The notes: generated by a model from the letters alone, not told the origin. Positions 1 to 6,283 are shown, numbered from the stretch's first letter. The stretch: 8,152 nt of DNA from JACKOF01 sp041571855 (GCA_041571855.1 JBFFTH010000089.1:1-8152), one strand, 5' to 3'. A program made the numbers and translations.

Positions 1-36
1 GCATGGTCAACGACCACCTGTTGAACTGCTTCCGTT

Positions 37-1089
37 ATGCAGAATGTGCGAACCATGGTTCCGGGTCGGCGTAGACAGCGACTGCTGCGAACCTGGCTGG
101 CAGGTTTCCTGCTGCCGCTGGCTGCCGCCCTGCTCTGTTCGATCTTGCTGATCCCGACCGCAGCGGGCTCTGAAATTGACAACATCACCACACACAGGAT
201 GCCCCTGGACGATGCCCTCGCAATACTGAATGCAACCCTCAACCAGCGTATAGCCGAGGGCGTAGAGAATGCCAACCGCAAATCCGGGGACGAGTACTGT
301 GACGAGGAAACGCTCTATACCGAGCTGAGGAAATCAATCTTTCAGTCCCTCACGGCCTCTATCGGTCTCAAGGGCTATGCCCTGGACAAACAGCTGCGTG
401 ATCTGCTGCAGCCCTACAGCTTCTCCCTGTCCCTCGACGACTCCATATACCGGGACCTCAATTACCTGGAGGCATTTTCCCTGAACCTCAAGGAACTCAC
501 CGACCTGGTCAATGCCGATGGCCATCTTATTGGCCTGGACAAGATCGGACATTTCTTTGCCGAGGGCTGGGGCTATTTCGAGCTCACCACATCAGAGAGC
601 CAGTCTCTGGAGCAGGCGATGGGATGGGGTGGTGAACTGGAAAGCGGGCTGTTCGGCTATACCACCACCGGGATTCATTCCTATGCCGATTTGACCGCAA
701 ATTTTAATGGCTGGATTTTCTGGAACAAGGTGCTGGCGAAACAGCCCCACCCGTTAAAAGGGCCAATTGGCAACCTGTTCAATCGCCCCTATGTCCGCTG
801 CAGCGTGCGGCCGCTGAAATCAATCAAAGCACTGCGCGTCGTGCGGGAATGGCGCTACAACAATACTTTCGATCTTTCGGACTACATTGATGGCGCCTGG
901 GATGAGGGCAATAACTGCAACAGTTATAAAAACCCGGTGATCGAGGAGAAGGTAAAATCCAGGATCAGCGAGTTAGCGCCCCAGTTGGAGTGCCCACTTT
1001 CCGCTGCAGACTGCCGGGCGGCGGTTAAAAAGTATGACGCCTATGCGAGCCTTCTGCTCCACCCCGCCTGCCTGCTGGCAGACGACTAA
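37..1089 (+). CDS. Uncharacterised exported protein, cysteine-rich, DKxxHFF core
   Basis: I do not recognise a named family for this 350-residue protein. The N-terminus is a signal peptide: a basic stretch (RRRQRLLR, about residues 11-18), a hydrophobic core (about 19-43), then AAGS as a likely cleavage region, so the product is probably periplasmic or outer-membrane associated. The mature part has six cysteines (in EYC, VRC, NNC, LEC, ADC and PAC contexts), an even number that fits disulfides. The centre looks most constrained: DKIGHFFAEGW starts at D168 (K169, H172), and around residues 212-226 lies GIHSYADLTANFNGW (H214, Y216, D218, N222). The D-K-x-x-H-F pattern loosely recalls YfiM/DUF2279-like and VanZ-like proteins, which is only a hint. 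The ATG at 37 is the first start after an in-frame stop at 22-24. Neither it nor the ATG at 55 has a good Shine-Dalgarno, so either could be used. It runs towards the oppositely oriented LysR gene. Confidence 0.8.
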   Translation: MQNVRTMVPGRRRQRLLRTWLAGFLLPLAAALLCSILLIPTAAGSEIDNITTHRMPLDDALAILNATLNQRIAEGVENANRKSGDEYCDEETLYTELRKSIFQSLTASIGLKGYALDKQLRDLLQPYSFSLSLDDSIYRDLNYLEAFSLNLKELTDLVNADGHLIGLDKIGHFFAEGWGYFELTTSESQSLEQAMGWGGELESGLFGYTTTGIHSYADLTANFNGWIFWNKVLAKQPHPLKGPIGNLFNRPYVRCSVRPLKSIKALRVVREWRYNNTFDLSDYIDGAWDEGNNCNSYKNPVIEEKVKSRISELAPQLECPLSAADCRAAVKKYDAYASLLLHPACLLADD

Positions 1090-1165
1090 ACTGCTCGCAG
1101 CTATCGTGGGAATTTAACCGCTTGCTTATGCATCCGGCGGCGAAAACAAACCCGCGATCCAGCTC

Positions 1166-1318
1166 TTAATCAACAGACGCGCTCTGCCTCTGGCGATATT
1201 CGACCGGGGTTTGCTGCACATTGCGCTTGAACAGTTTGCAGAAGAAAGCGATATCTTAAACACCCATCTTTTCCGCGACCTCGCTGAGAACCGGAGGCAC
1301 GGGCCCGTGAGGCAGGCT
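1166..1318 (-). pseudogene. Remnant of an AraC/XylS-family regulator (C-terminal HTH)
   Basis: Read on the minus strand, this stretch translates to the second helix-turn-helix and tail typical of AraC/XylS regulators: VAEKMGV*DIAFFCKLFKR, then TPVEYRQRQ a few residues later (core about 1279-1184). The family pattern is roughly EVA..GF.D...F...FKR..G.TP.EYR, and almost every conserved position is met. The fragment is interrupted by an in-frame TAA at 1258-1256, which is one substitution from a Lys, Gln or Glu codon, and ends at TAA 1168-1166. The first HTH and the whole ligand-binding domain are absent. It lies in the same reading frame as the preceding LysR gene, 15 bases past that gene's stop, so it is not an independent intact gene. 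I infer that most of an AraC gene was deleted or replaced here and that this tail is decaying. The rest of the 1090-1333 gap shows nothing else. Confidence 0.72.
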
Positions 1319-1333
1319 GGAGCGGAAACCATC

Positions 1334-2242
1334 TTATCGGGACAGTTGGTCAGCGGAAATCGCTGTGCGGAATTTGTCCTGCAGCCACTGGTAGGCCGCA
1401 TAGGCTTCTGCGCTTTTGCGCTGGAACAGGTGCAATTCCAGGTGGCTGACCCGAAACGGCAGTTCAAGCTGGATCAGATCGGGAAACAGGGTGCCAAAAA
1501 GCTGCGGCACACAGAGCACCAGATCGGTCTCGCGCACGATTTGCGGGGCCACCATATAGTGTTGTGCGCGCAGTGTGACCCGGCGCGTATGTCCCAGTTT
1601 GTCGAGGGCGATATCCACCAGGCCTCCGCCCGTGCGCCTGGATGACGGGTGAACATGCTCAAGTTGCAGAAAGGTCTGCAGGTTCCAGCTTTGCTCCAGA
1701 ACCGGATGCCCGGGGCGAACCAGGCAGATATAGCGATCCCTCAGCAGCCGCGAGTGACTGACCTGGGGGTTGGGACTGCCGGGCGTGTCTATCGCCATAT
1801 CCAGGTTGCCGGCTATCAACTCGTGGGCCAGTTCGCCACGGGAAACGGCAATGCTCTGAATCGAGACATTGGGCGCTTCTGCACGCACTATCTGCAGCAA
1901 TCGCGGCATCAGGATCGCCTCGCCGAGGTCGTTGAGACCGATGCGAAAGTGATGACTGCTGGTAGCCGGGTCAAAAGCGATATTCTGCTGAACACTGCTC
2001 TCCAGCAGTTGTAGCGCCCGGCGCACCGGGTCGATCAGCGATTGCGCCACCGGTGTTGGCGCCACGCCGCCGCCGGCGCGGTAGAAAAGCTGGTCACCGA
2101 GGCGATCCCGCAATCGCTGCAGCGCATTACTGGCGGCTGGTTGGGTGATGTTGAGGAAATTCGCGGCACGGCTGATATTTCTCTCACGATAGATGGCCTC
2201 GAAAACGCGAAACAGGTTCAGGTCGATGTGCTGAAGACTCAT
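1334..2242 (-). CDS. LysR-family transcriptional regulator
   Basis: A 302-residue LysR-type regulator of normal length. The N-terminal winged HTH covers about residues 5-65: HIDLNLFRVFEAIYRERNIS, then RAANFLNITQPAASNALQRL, RDRLGDQLFYR and the wing reaching TPVAQ, all standard LysR hallmarks. The remainder (about 90-295) is the effector-binding domain. The opening DLNLFRVFEAIYRERNISRAA style resembles the NodD/LeuO-like branch. I chose the ATG at 2242, which places the HTH at the usual distance from the N-terminus; a TTG three codons upstream (2251) is possible. No strong Shine-Dalgarno is visible. The gene is divergent from the phosphatase/ACAD/SDR/kinase cluster, the usual arrangement for a LysR regulator and its target operon, so it probably controls those genes and itself in response to a pathway acyl or acyl-CoA compound. 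The ligand is not inferable from sequence. Confidence 0.93.
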   Translation of the reverse strand: MSLQHIDLNLFRVFEAIYRERNISRAANFLNITQPAASNALQRLRDRLGDQLFYRAGGGVAPTPVAQSLIDPVRRALQLLESSVQQNIAFDPATSSHHFRIGLNDLGEAILMPRLLQIVRAEAPNVSIQSIAVSRGELAHELIAGNLDMAIDTPGSPNPQVSHSRLLRDRYICLVRPGHPVLEQSWNLQTFLQLEHVHPSSRRTGGGLVDIALDKLGHTRRVTLRAQHYMVAPQIVRETDLVLCVPQLFGTLFPDLIQLELPFRVSHLELHLFQRKSAEAYAAYQWLQDKFRTAISADQLSR

Positions 2243-2251
2243 TGCCGGCAA

Positions 2252-2271
2252 TCATTTAATTAATTAAATGA
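2252..2271. promoter_or_regulatory. Perfect 20-bp palindrome, candidate LysR operator
   Basis: TCATTTAATTAATTAAATGA reads identically on both strands. It sits 9 bases upstream of the LysR start codon and contains T-N11-A, the LysR-box core. It would fall at about +1 to +20 of a transcript from the TATAAT on the minus strand, a good place for autorepression. That it binds the neighbouring LysR protein is inference. Confidence 0.5.
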
Positions 2272-2278
2272 ATATTAC

Positions 2279-2284
2279 ATTATA
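2279..2284 (-). promoter_or_regulatory. Candidate -10 element for the LysR gene
   Basis: The minus strand reads TATAAT here, a perfect sigma-70 -10 hexamer, 36 bases upstream of the LysR ATG. No convincing -35 lies 16-18 bases further up (only AT-rich sequence), so in such an AT-rich spacer a chance match is possible. Confidence 0.4.
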
Positions 2285-2297
2285 AAAATAATAAATT

Positions 2298-2325
2298 TTA
2301 ATAATATTAAGCGCGGGGCTATGAT
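2298..2325 (+). promoter_or_regulatory. Candidate control region of the phosphatase-ACAD-SDR-kinase cluster
   Basis: An inverted repeat TTAAT-AAT-ATTAA (2298-2310) is followed by TATGAT (2320-2325), a plausible -10 about 30 bases before the ATG at 2358. The best -35 at normal spacing, TTTAAT (2297-2302), matches poorly, as expected for an activator-dependent promoter. The site 2252-2310 upstream contains only 3 G/C in 59 bases, in sharp contrast to the surroundings. No sigma-54 type GG-N10-GC element was found. Confidence 0.3.
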
Positions 2326-2357
2326 GGCTTCCTGTTCACCCGAGACACGGACATAAA

Positions 2358-3050
2358 ATGAGCGAGCTGTACCTTATTCGCCACGCCCAGGCCTCTTTCG
2401 GCACCGACAACTATGACCAGTTGTCAGCCCTCGGCGAAAAGCAGTCGCGCTGGCTGGGAGAGTACTTTGCCGGGCGCGGCATTGTTTTCGATCAGTTTAT
2501 TACCGGAGACATGCGCAGGCATCAGCAGACAATGGATGCCATTGTTGCCGGGATGGGCGTGACTGAAAACCGGCGGCATATCCACCCGGGGCTCAACGAG
2601 TACGACTTTCAGCACCTGGTAGCGCGGTTTGGCGCTAGTTTCCCGGAGGATGAACTCTACCGTGCTGTGCGCCAGAACCCCGCCGACAAAACTGGCTACT
2701 ATCGGCTTTTAAGGCGTGTGTTAAGTGCCTGGTCATGCGGCCAGCTGTCTGATTGCAGTGAGACCTGGCAGGATTTCTCAAACCGCGTCGAAGCGGCCTC
2801 GGGACTGATCCGAACCCTGGCGGAGCCCGGCAACAGGGTACTGGCGGTCAGTTCCGGCGGCGCCATCAGCGCATTTATCGGCCATGTGCTGGCGCTGTCG
2901 GCGGAAAAGGTTTTCGACCTCAACCTGCAAACCAGGAATACCGGGGTGAGCCACTTTTTTTTCAACCGGGAAAAGCTCAACCTTTCCGGCTTTAACGCAG
3001 TGCCCCATCTTGAAACCAATGGCCGCAGTCAGCACATCACCTACGGCTAA
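2358..3050 (+). CDS. Histidine phosphatase superfamily protein with altered active site
   Basis: A 230-residue protein of the histidine phosphatase (phosphoglycerate-mutase-like) superfamily, which removes phosphate via a phosphohistidine. The motif LIRHAQ near the start supplies Arg8 and the acceptor His9, with Ala in place of the usual Gly. GDMRRHQQT (50-58) fits the second-Arg region, and LNEYDF (Glu81) fits the acid-base site. At the position of the second catalytic His, normally in an SHGG motif, it has AVSSGGAIS, so Ser166 replaces His. This may be a feature of a subfamily with reduced or different activity. It is first in the cluster, ends 17 bases before the ACAD gene and is very likely cotranscribed with it. 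A phosphatase next to a kinase that phosphorylates hydroxyacyl-CoA could recycle or proofread phosphorylated intermediates; that is inference. The start ATG has only a weak Shine-Dalgarno. Confidence 0.88.
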   Translation: MSELYLIRHAQASFGTDNYDQLSALGEKQSRWLGEYFAGRGIVFDQFITGDMRRHQQTMDAIVAGMGVTENRRHIHPGLNEYDFQHLVARFGASFPEDELYRAVRQNPADKTGYYRLLRRVLSAWSCGQLSDCSETWQDFSNRVEAASGLIRTLAEPGNRVLAVSSGGAISAFIGHVLALSAEKVFDLNLQTRNTGVSHFFFNREKLNLSGFNAVPHLETNGRSQHITYG

Positions 3051-3052
3051 CC

Positions 3053-3058
3053 AGGAGG
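3053..3058 (+). promoter_or_regulatory. Strong Shine-Dalgarno for the ACAD gene
   Basis: AGGAGG lies 9 bases before the ATG at 3068 and just after the preceding stop at 3050. It fixes the ACAD start. Confidence 0.85.
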
Positions 3059-3067
3059 ATACCCATC

Positions 3068-4297
3068 ATGAACTTTGAACACAGCGAAAAAGTACTGGAG
3101 CTACAGAACAGACTGACCCGGTTTATGGATGAGCACGTCTATCCCGCGGAAAAGGAAATGGAGCACTGGAAGGCCAACACCGAAAACCCCTGGACAACGC
3201 CGCCTGTAATGCAAGACCTGAAACAGCGGGCGAAGGCCGCCGGGCTGTGGAACCTGTTTCTGCCAAAAGCGCACTATCAGCCAGCGGAGGGCGAAGCGGA
3301 GCCGCTGACCAACCTCGAGTACGCGGCGCTGGCAGAAACCATGGGTCGCGTTTTGTGGGCGCCGGAGGTATTCAATTGCAACGCCCCGGACACCGGCAAT
3401 ATGGAAACGCTGATCCTGTACGGTACCGAGGCGCAGAAGGAGCGCTGGTTGAAGCCCCTGCTGGCGGGCGAAATCCGCTCCGGTTTTGCCATGACCGAAC
3501 CCCACAATGCCTCATCCGATGCCACCAACATTTCCTGCTCCATTGTTCGCGATGGAGACGAGTATGTGATCAATGGTCGCAAGTGGTTTACCACCGGTGG
3601 CATGCGCGATAACTGTGAGATCCTTATCCTGATGGGCAAGACTGATCCGGGCAACCCCAACCGCCATATCCAGCAGTCAATGATTCTGGTTCCGAGGGAT
3701 ACGCCAGGGGTCAAAACCCTTCGCACGGTGAAAACCCTGGGCTATAACGATGCACCCTACGGTGAACCGGAGACGGAGTTCACCGATGTGCGGGTGCCGG
3801 TTGAGAATATCCTGCTCGGCGAGGGTCGCGGCTTTGAGATCGCCCAGGGCCGCCTGGGGCCGGGTCGCATCCACCACTGCATGCGCCTGGTGGGCTGCGC
3901 ACAGCGGGCACTGGAGCTGGCCTGCCGGCGCGTGGAGGAACGTTCGACCTTTGGCAAAAGGCTCAGCCAGCACCAGTCCGTGCGCGAGGAGATCGCCCAG
4001 ATGTACTGCAAGGTCGAGCAGGCGCGCCTGCTGACGTTGAAAGCCGCCGACCAGATGGACAGGTACGGCAACAAGGTAGCCCGTGACCTGATTGCCGCCA
4101 TCAAGGTGGTGGCGCCGAAAATGGCCTGCGAAGTCATCGATATGGCCATGCAGATACACGGCGCGGCGGGGCTCACCGAGGATTACTTCATGGCCGAGGC
4201 CTACTGCTATGCCCGCCAGATTCGCCTCGCCGACGGGCCCGACCAGGTGCATATGATGGCACTGGGCAAGCAGGTTATCGGCAACCACAATCGCTAA
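3068..4297 (+). CDS. Acyl-CoA dehydrogenase family protein, ACAD10/11 (LvaC) type
   Basis: A 409-residue, full-length cytoplasmic flavoprotein of the acyl-CoA dehydrogenase fold. Seen: an N-terminal helical domain (about 1-135), the FAD/substrate signature FAMTEPHNASSD (140-151), GRKWFTTGG (170-178) in the beta domain, and a C-terminal helical domain with GPGRIHHCMR (264-273), STFGKRLSQHQSV (293-305), IHGAAGLT (363-370) and ADGPDQVH (388-395). The last motif sits where ordinary enzymes have YEGT; the catalytic Glu is Asp389. The alternative Glu of isovaleryl-CoA-type enzymes, expected around 264-266, is also missing. RIHHCMR plus ADGPD-V-H is the pattern of ACAD10/ACAD11 and related bacterial proteins. 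In P. putida LvaC, such a protein converts a 4-phosphoacyl-CoA to an enoyl-CoA by phosphate elimination. Given the kinase gene in the same cluster I infer a similar role here. Plain dehydrogenase activity on an unusual acyl-CoA is the alternative. Confidence 0.92.
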   Translation: MNFEHSEKVLELQNRLTRFMDEHVYPAEKEMEHWKANTENPWTTPPVMQDLKQRAKAAGLWNLFLPKAHYQPAEGEAEPLTNLEYAALAETMGRVLWAPEVFNCNAPDTGNMETLILYGTEAQKERWLKPLLAGEIRSGFAMTEPHNASSDATNISCSIVRDGDEYVINGRKWFTTGGMRDNCEILILMGKTDPGNPNRHIQQSMILVPRDTPGVKTLRTVKTLGYNDAPYGEPETEFTDVRVPVENILLGEGRGFEIAQGRLGPGRIHHCMRLVGCAQRALELACRRVEERSTFGKRLSQHQSVREEIAQMYCKVEQARLLTLKAADQMDRYGNKVARDLIAAIKVVAPKMACEVIDMAMQIHGAAGLTEDYFMAEAYCYARQIRLADGPDQVHMMALGKQVIGNHNR

Positions 4298-4317
4298 GCT
4301 GTTGTTGAGTAAAGAAA

Positions 4318-4323
4318 AGGAGG
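4318..4323 (+). promoter_or_regulatory. Strong Shine-Dalgarno for the SDR gene
   Basis: AGGAGG, 7 bases before the ATG at 4331, supports this start over the internal ATG seven codons in (4349). Confidence 0.8.
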
Positions 4324-4330
4324 ATTTAGC

Positions 4331-5098
4331 ATGAATACTGAATTTGACATGAACGGCAAAATCGCCATGGTAACCGGCGCCTCGAGCGGTTTCGGGGTGC
4401 ACTTCAGCAAGATTCTGGCCGCACGGGGTGCTTCCGTCGTCTGTTGCGCCCGTCGCATCGATCGCCTGGAGAAGCTGGTTTCAGAAATTGAGTCGAGCGG
4501 CGGCAAAGCCATGGCGGTCGCCATGGATGTGACCTCAGCTGAGAGTATCGCCGCGGCTTTCGATGCCGCCGAACAAAACTTTGGTACGGTCAGCGTTGTC
4601 TCCAACAATGCCGGCGTTGCCGAAACCAAAAAAGCCGTTGAAATCGATGAGTCCGGCTATGATTTCGTTATGGACACCAACGTCAAGGGTGTCTGGCTGG
4701 TGGCACAGGAGGCGGCCAGGCGCATGATGGCAGCGGGGATTGCCGGCAGCATCGTCAATACGGCGTCGGTCCTGGGCCTGCGGGTGGCACCGATGCTTGC
4801 CACCTATGCAATCTCAAAGGCCTCGGTGGTACAACTGACCAAGGCCCTGGCGCTGGAGTGGTCTCCCAGCGGCATTCGCGTCAACGCCCTTTGCCCCGGG
4901 TATTTCCCCACTGAAATGAACCAGGGTTTTTTCAGCACGGAAAAGGGGCAGGCCTATATTCGCACCACACCGGCAGGCCGCACCGGTGAAATGGAAGAGA
5001 TCAGCGCCCCCTTCCTGCTGCTGGCGAGCGATGCCGGAAGCTTTGTCAACGGGGTGGCACTGCCGGTGGACGGCGCCCACTGCCTGGCCAACCTTTAA
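4331..5098 (+). CDS. Short-chain dehydrogenase/reductase (SDR), classical type
   Basis: A 255-residue classical SDR with every expected element: the cofactor motif TGASSGFG (15-22), NNAG (92-95), Asn117, Ser146 and Y159-x3-K163 forming the catalytic tetrad, then PGYFPTEM after the last cofactor strand and the usual C-terminal substrate loop. The end of the second strand reads CCARRIDRL; basic residues there (Arg41, Arg42) suggest preference for NADP(H). Such enzymes reduce a ketone or oxidise a secondary alcohol. In the levulinate pathway an SDR-like enzyme (LvaD) reduces the 4-keto group before phosphorylation; an equivalent step, or the 3-hydroxyacyl-CoA oxidation of beta-oxidation, would suit this cluster. 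It is 33 bases downstream of the ACAD gene and very probably cotranscribed. The exact substrate cannot be told from the sequence. Confidence 0.92.
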   Translation: MNTEFDMNGKIAMVTGASSGFGVHFSKILAARGASVVCCARRIDRLEKLVSEIESSGGKAMAVAMDVTSAESIAAAFDAAEQNFGTVSVVSNNAGVAETKKAVEIDESGYDFVMDTNVKGVWLVAQEAARRMMAAGIAGSIVNTASVLGLRVAPMLATYAISKASVVQLTKALALEWSPSGIRVNALCPGYFPTEMNQGFFSTEKGQAYIRTTPAGRTGEMEEISAPFLLLASDAGSFVNGVALPVDGAHCLANL

Positions 5099-5124
5099 TC
5101 TATCAAGCGAGGGGGAGACTCGAA

Positions 5125-5241
5125 GTGTCGAGCAGTGTCGATAAGCGGAGGCATTTACTGCGTCTACAGGAGGAAGTTTCTCCCCTGTTACCTGTGAGCG
5201 ATATTGACCAGGTACCTCCCGCAGCTAATCCCCGGAGTTAA
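5125..5241 (+). CDS. Possible 38-residue small protein between SDR and kinase genes
   Basis: The 146-base gap between the SDR and kinase genes contains a GTG-started ORF of 38 codons ending in TAA three bases before the kinase ATG. AGGGGGAG (5110-5117) lies 7 bases before the GTG. The start sits in the loop of a small hairpin (CTCGA-AGTG-TCGAG, 5119-5132), which could limit initiation. The peptide starts SSSVDKRRHLLRLQEEVSPL and has a Pro-rich tail; it is hydrophilic with no membrane segment and I do not recognise it. Against it: third codon positions are only about half G/C (18 of 37 by hand count), less biased than the neighbours, and it uses rare codons (AGG, CTA, two TTA). It does not resemble the small partner (LvaB/DUF6285-like) often found next to these kinases. 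An untranslated leader for the kinase is the main alternative. Confidence 0.3.
   Translation: MSSSVDKRRHLLRLQEEVSPLLPVSDIDQVPPAANPRS
5168..5173 (+). promoter_or_regulatory. Orphan AGGAGG inside the SDR-kinase gap
   Basis: A perfect Shine-Dalgarno-like AGGAGG occurs 71 bases before the kinase ATG, with no start codon at a working distance (the nearest GTG, 5194, is 20 bases away). It could be a ribosome standby site, part of a hairpin with TCTCC at 5179-5183, or chance. Confidence 0.25.
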
Positions 5242-5244
5242 ACC

Positions 5245-6279
5245 ATGAAAGACTCTGTTTCAAAACTGGATATCGAAAAGCTCGGTCGCTACCTGGAGGG
5301 ACAGATACCCGGGTTTAAAGGGCTGCGCGAAGCGAGCAAATTTCCCGGCGGCCAGTCAAACCCGACCTTCAAACTGGTTGCCGATTCCGGCTTTTACGTG
5401 CTGCGACGCAAGCCTCCGGGCAACCTGCTGCCCTCGGCCCACGCTGTTGATCGGGAGTTCCGTGTCATCAGCGCCCTGGCGAACACAGAGGTGCCTGTGG
5501 CTCCCGCCCTGCACCTGTGTGATAACGACGAGGTGATCGGCAGCATGTTCTATGTCATGGGCTTTATGGAGGGTCGCGTGTTCTGGAACCCGGCCCTGCC
5601 CGATTGCAGCAATACTGAGCGCAGCGCCATCTACGACGAGATGAACCGGGTACTGGCTGCGTTGCACAGTGTCAATGTAGAGGCAGCAGGCCTCGCGGAT
5701 TACGGCAGACCGGGCGATTATTTTGCCCGCCAGATCAGCCGCTGGGGCAAGCAGTACCGGGCCTCGGAGACAGAAACCATCGAGGCGATGGACTTTCTGC
5801 TGGACTGGCTGCCGGCCAACCTGCCAGCCGATGACGGGCAACAGAGTGTCAGCCTGATCCATGGTGACTACCGGCTCGACAACATCATGTTCCATCCGGC
5901 CAGGCCAAGGGCAATAGCCGTGCTGGACTGGGAACTCTCTACCCTGGGCCACCCCTACGCCGACCTCGCCTACCAGTGCATGCACTGGCGTATTTCCAAT
6001 CACGGGGTTATCGGCGGACTCGGCGGTATTGACCGAAAATCGCTGGGGATCCCGACCGAGGAGGAGTACCTGCAAAGTTACTGTCAGCGCAGGGGCCTTG
6101 GCAAAATAGCCAACTGGAACTTTTATCTCGCTTTCAGCTTCTTCCGGCTTGCCGCCATTTTGCAGGGAGTAAAAAAACGTGCGCTGGAGGGCAATGCCTC
6201 CAGCCGGAAAGCGATGGATTATGGGGCTATGGCCGCACCTCTGGCTGTGCAGGGCGCAGCGTTAATCGCCGACAACTGA
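5245..6279 (+). CDS. APH-type phosphotransferase, probable hydroxyacyl-CoA kinase (LvaA/ACAD10-11 kinase-like)
   Basis: A 344-residue kinase of the aminoglycoside phosphotransferase (APH) fold. The N-lobe shows a nucleotide loop FPGGQSNPTF (33-42), the ATP-contacting Lys56 in VLRRKPPG and a helix Glu at 71. The C-lobe has the catalytic loop HGDYRLDN (206-213, base Asp208, Asn213) and the metal-binding Asp228 in LDWELSTLGHP. The FPGGQSNPT and LDWELSTLGHP forms are those of the kinase domain fused to ACAD in ACAD10/ACAD11 and of separate bacterial proteins such as P. putida LvaA, which phosphorylates 4-hydroxyvaleryl-CoA. Antibiotic modification is therefore unlikely. It is the last (+) gene of the cluster; GGAG at 5234-5237 precedes the ATG. 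It ends 4 bases from the stop of the convergent membrane-protein gene, with no hairpin terminator between them. Confidence 0.9.
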   Translation: MKDSVSKLDIEKLGRYLEGQIPGFKGLREASKFPGGQSNPTFKLVADSGFYVLRRKPPGNLLPSAHAVDREFRVISALANTEVPVAPALHLCDNDEVIGSMFYVMGFMEGRVFWNPALPDCSNTERSAIYDEMNRVLAALHSVNVEAAGLADYGRPGDYFARQISRWGKQYRASETETIEAMDFLLDWLPANLPADDGQQSVSLIHGDYRLDNIMFHPARPRAIAVLDWELSTLGHPYADLAYQCMHWRISNHGVIGGLGGIDRKSLGIPTEEEYLQSYCQRRGLGKIANWNFYLAFSFFRLAAILQGVKKRALEGNASSRKAMDYGAMAAPLAVQGAALIADN

Positions 6280-6283
6280 GGGG

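Noticed and set aside
1166..2242. LysR-AraC fusion protein by stop readthrough
   Set aside because: Two in-frame TAA stops (1336-1334 and 1258-1256) intervene and the LysR protein is already full length; a decayed neighbour is the simpler reading.
1649..2263. Plus-strand ORFs opposite the LysR gene
   Set aside because: The minus strand encodes an intact LysR protein with full domain structure; these are shadows.
3101..4402. Long antisense ORFs opposite the ACAD gene (134-241 codons)
   Set aside because: They follow from the GC-rich codon bias of the sense gene; none shows a recognisable motif or ribosome-binding site.
5245..6279. Aminoglycoside resistance gene
   Set aside because: The fold is shared, but the FPGGQSNPT and LDWELSTLGHP motifs and the ACAD/SDR neighbours mark the acyl-CoA kinase branch.
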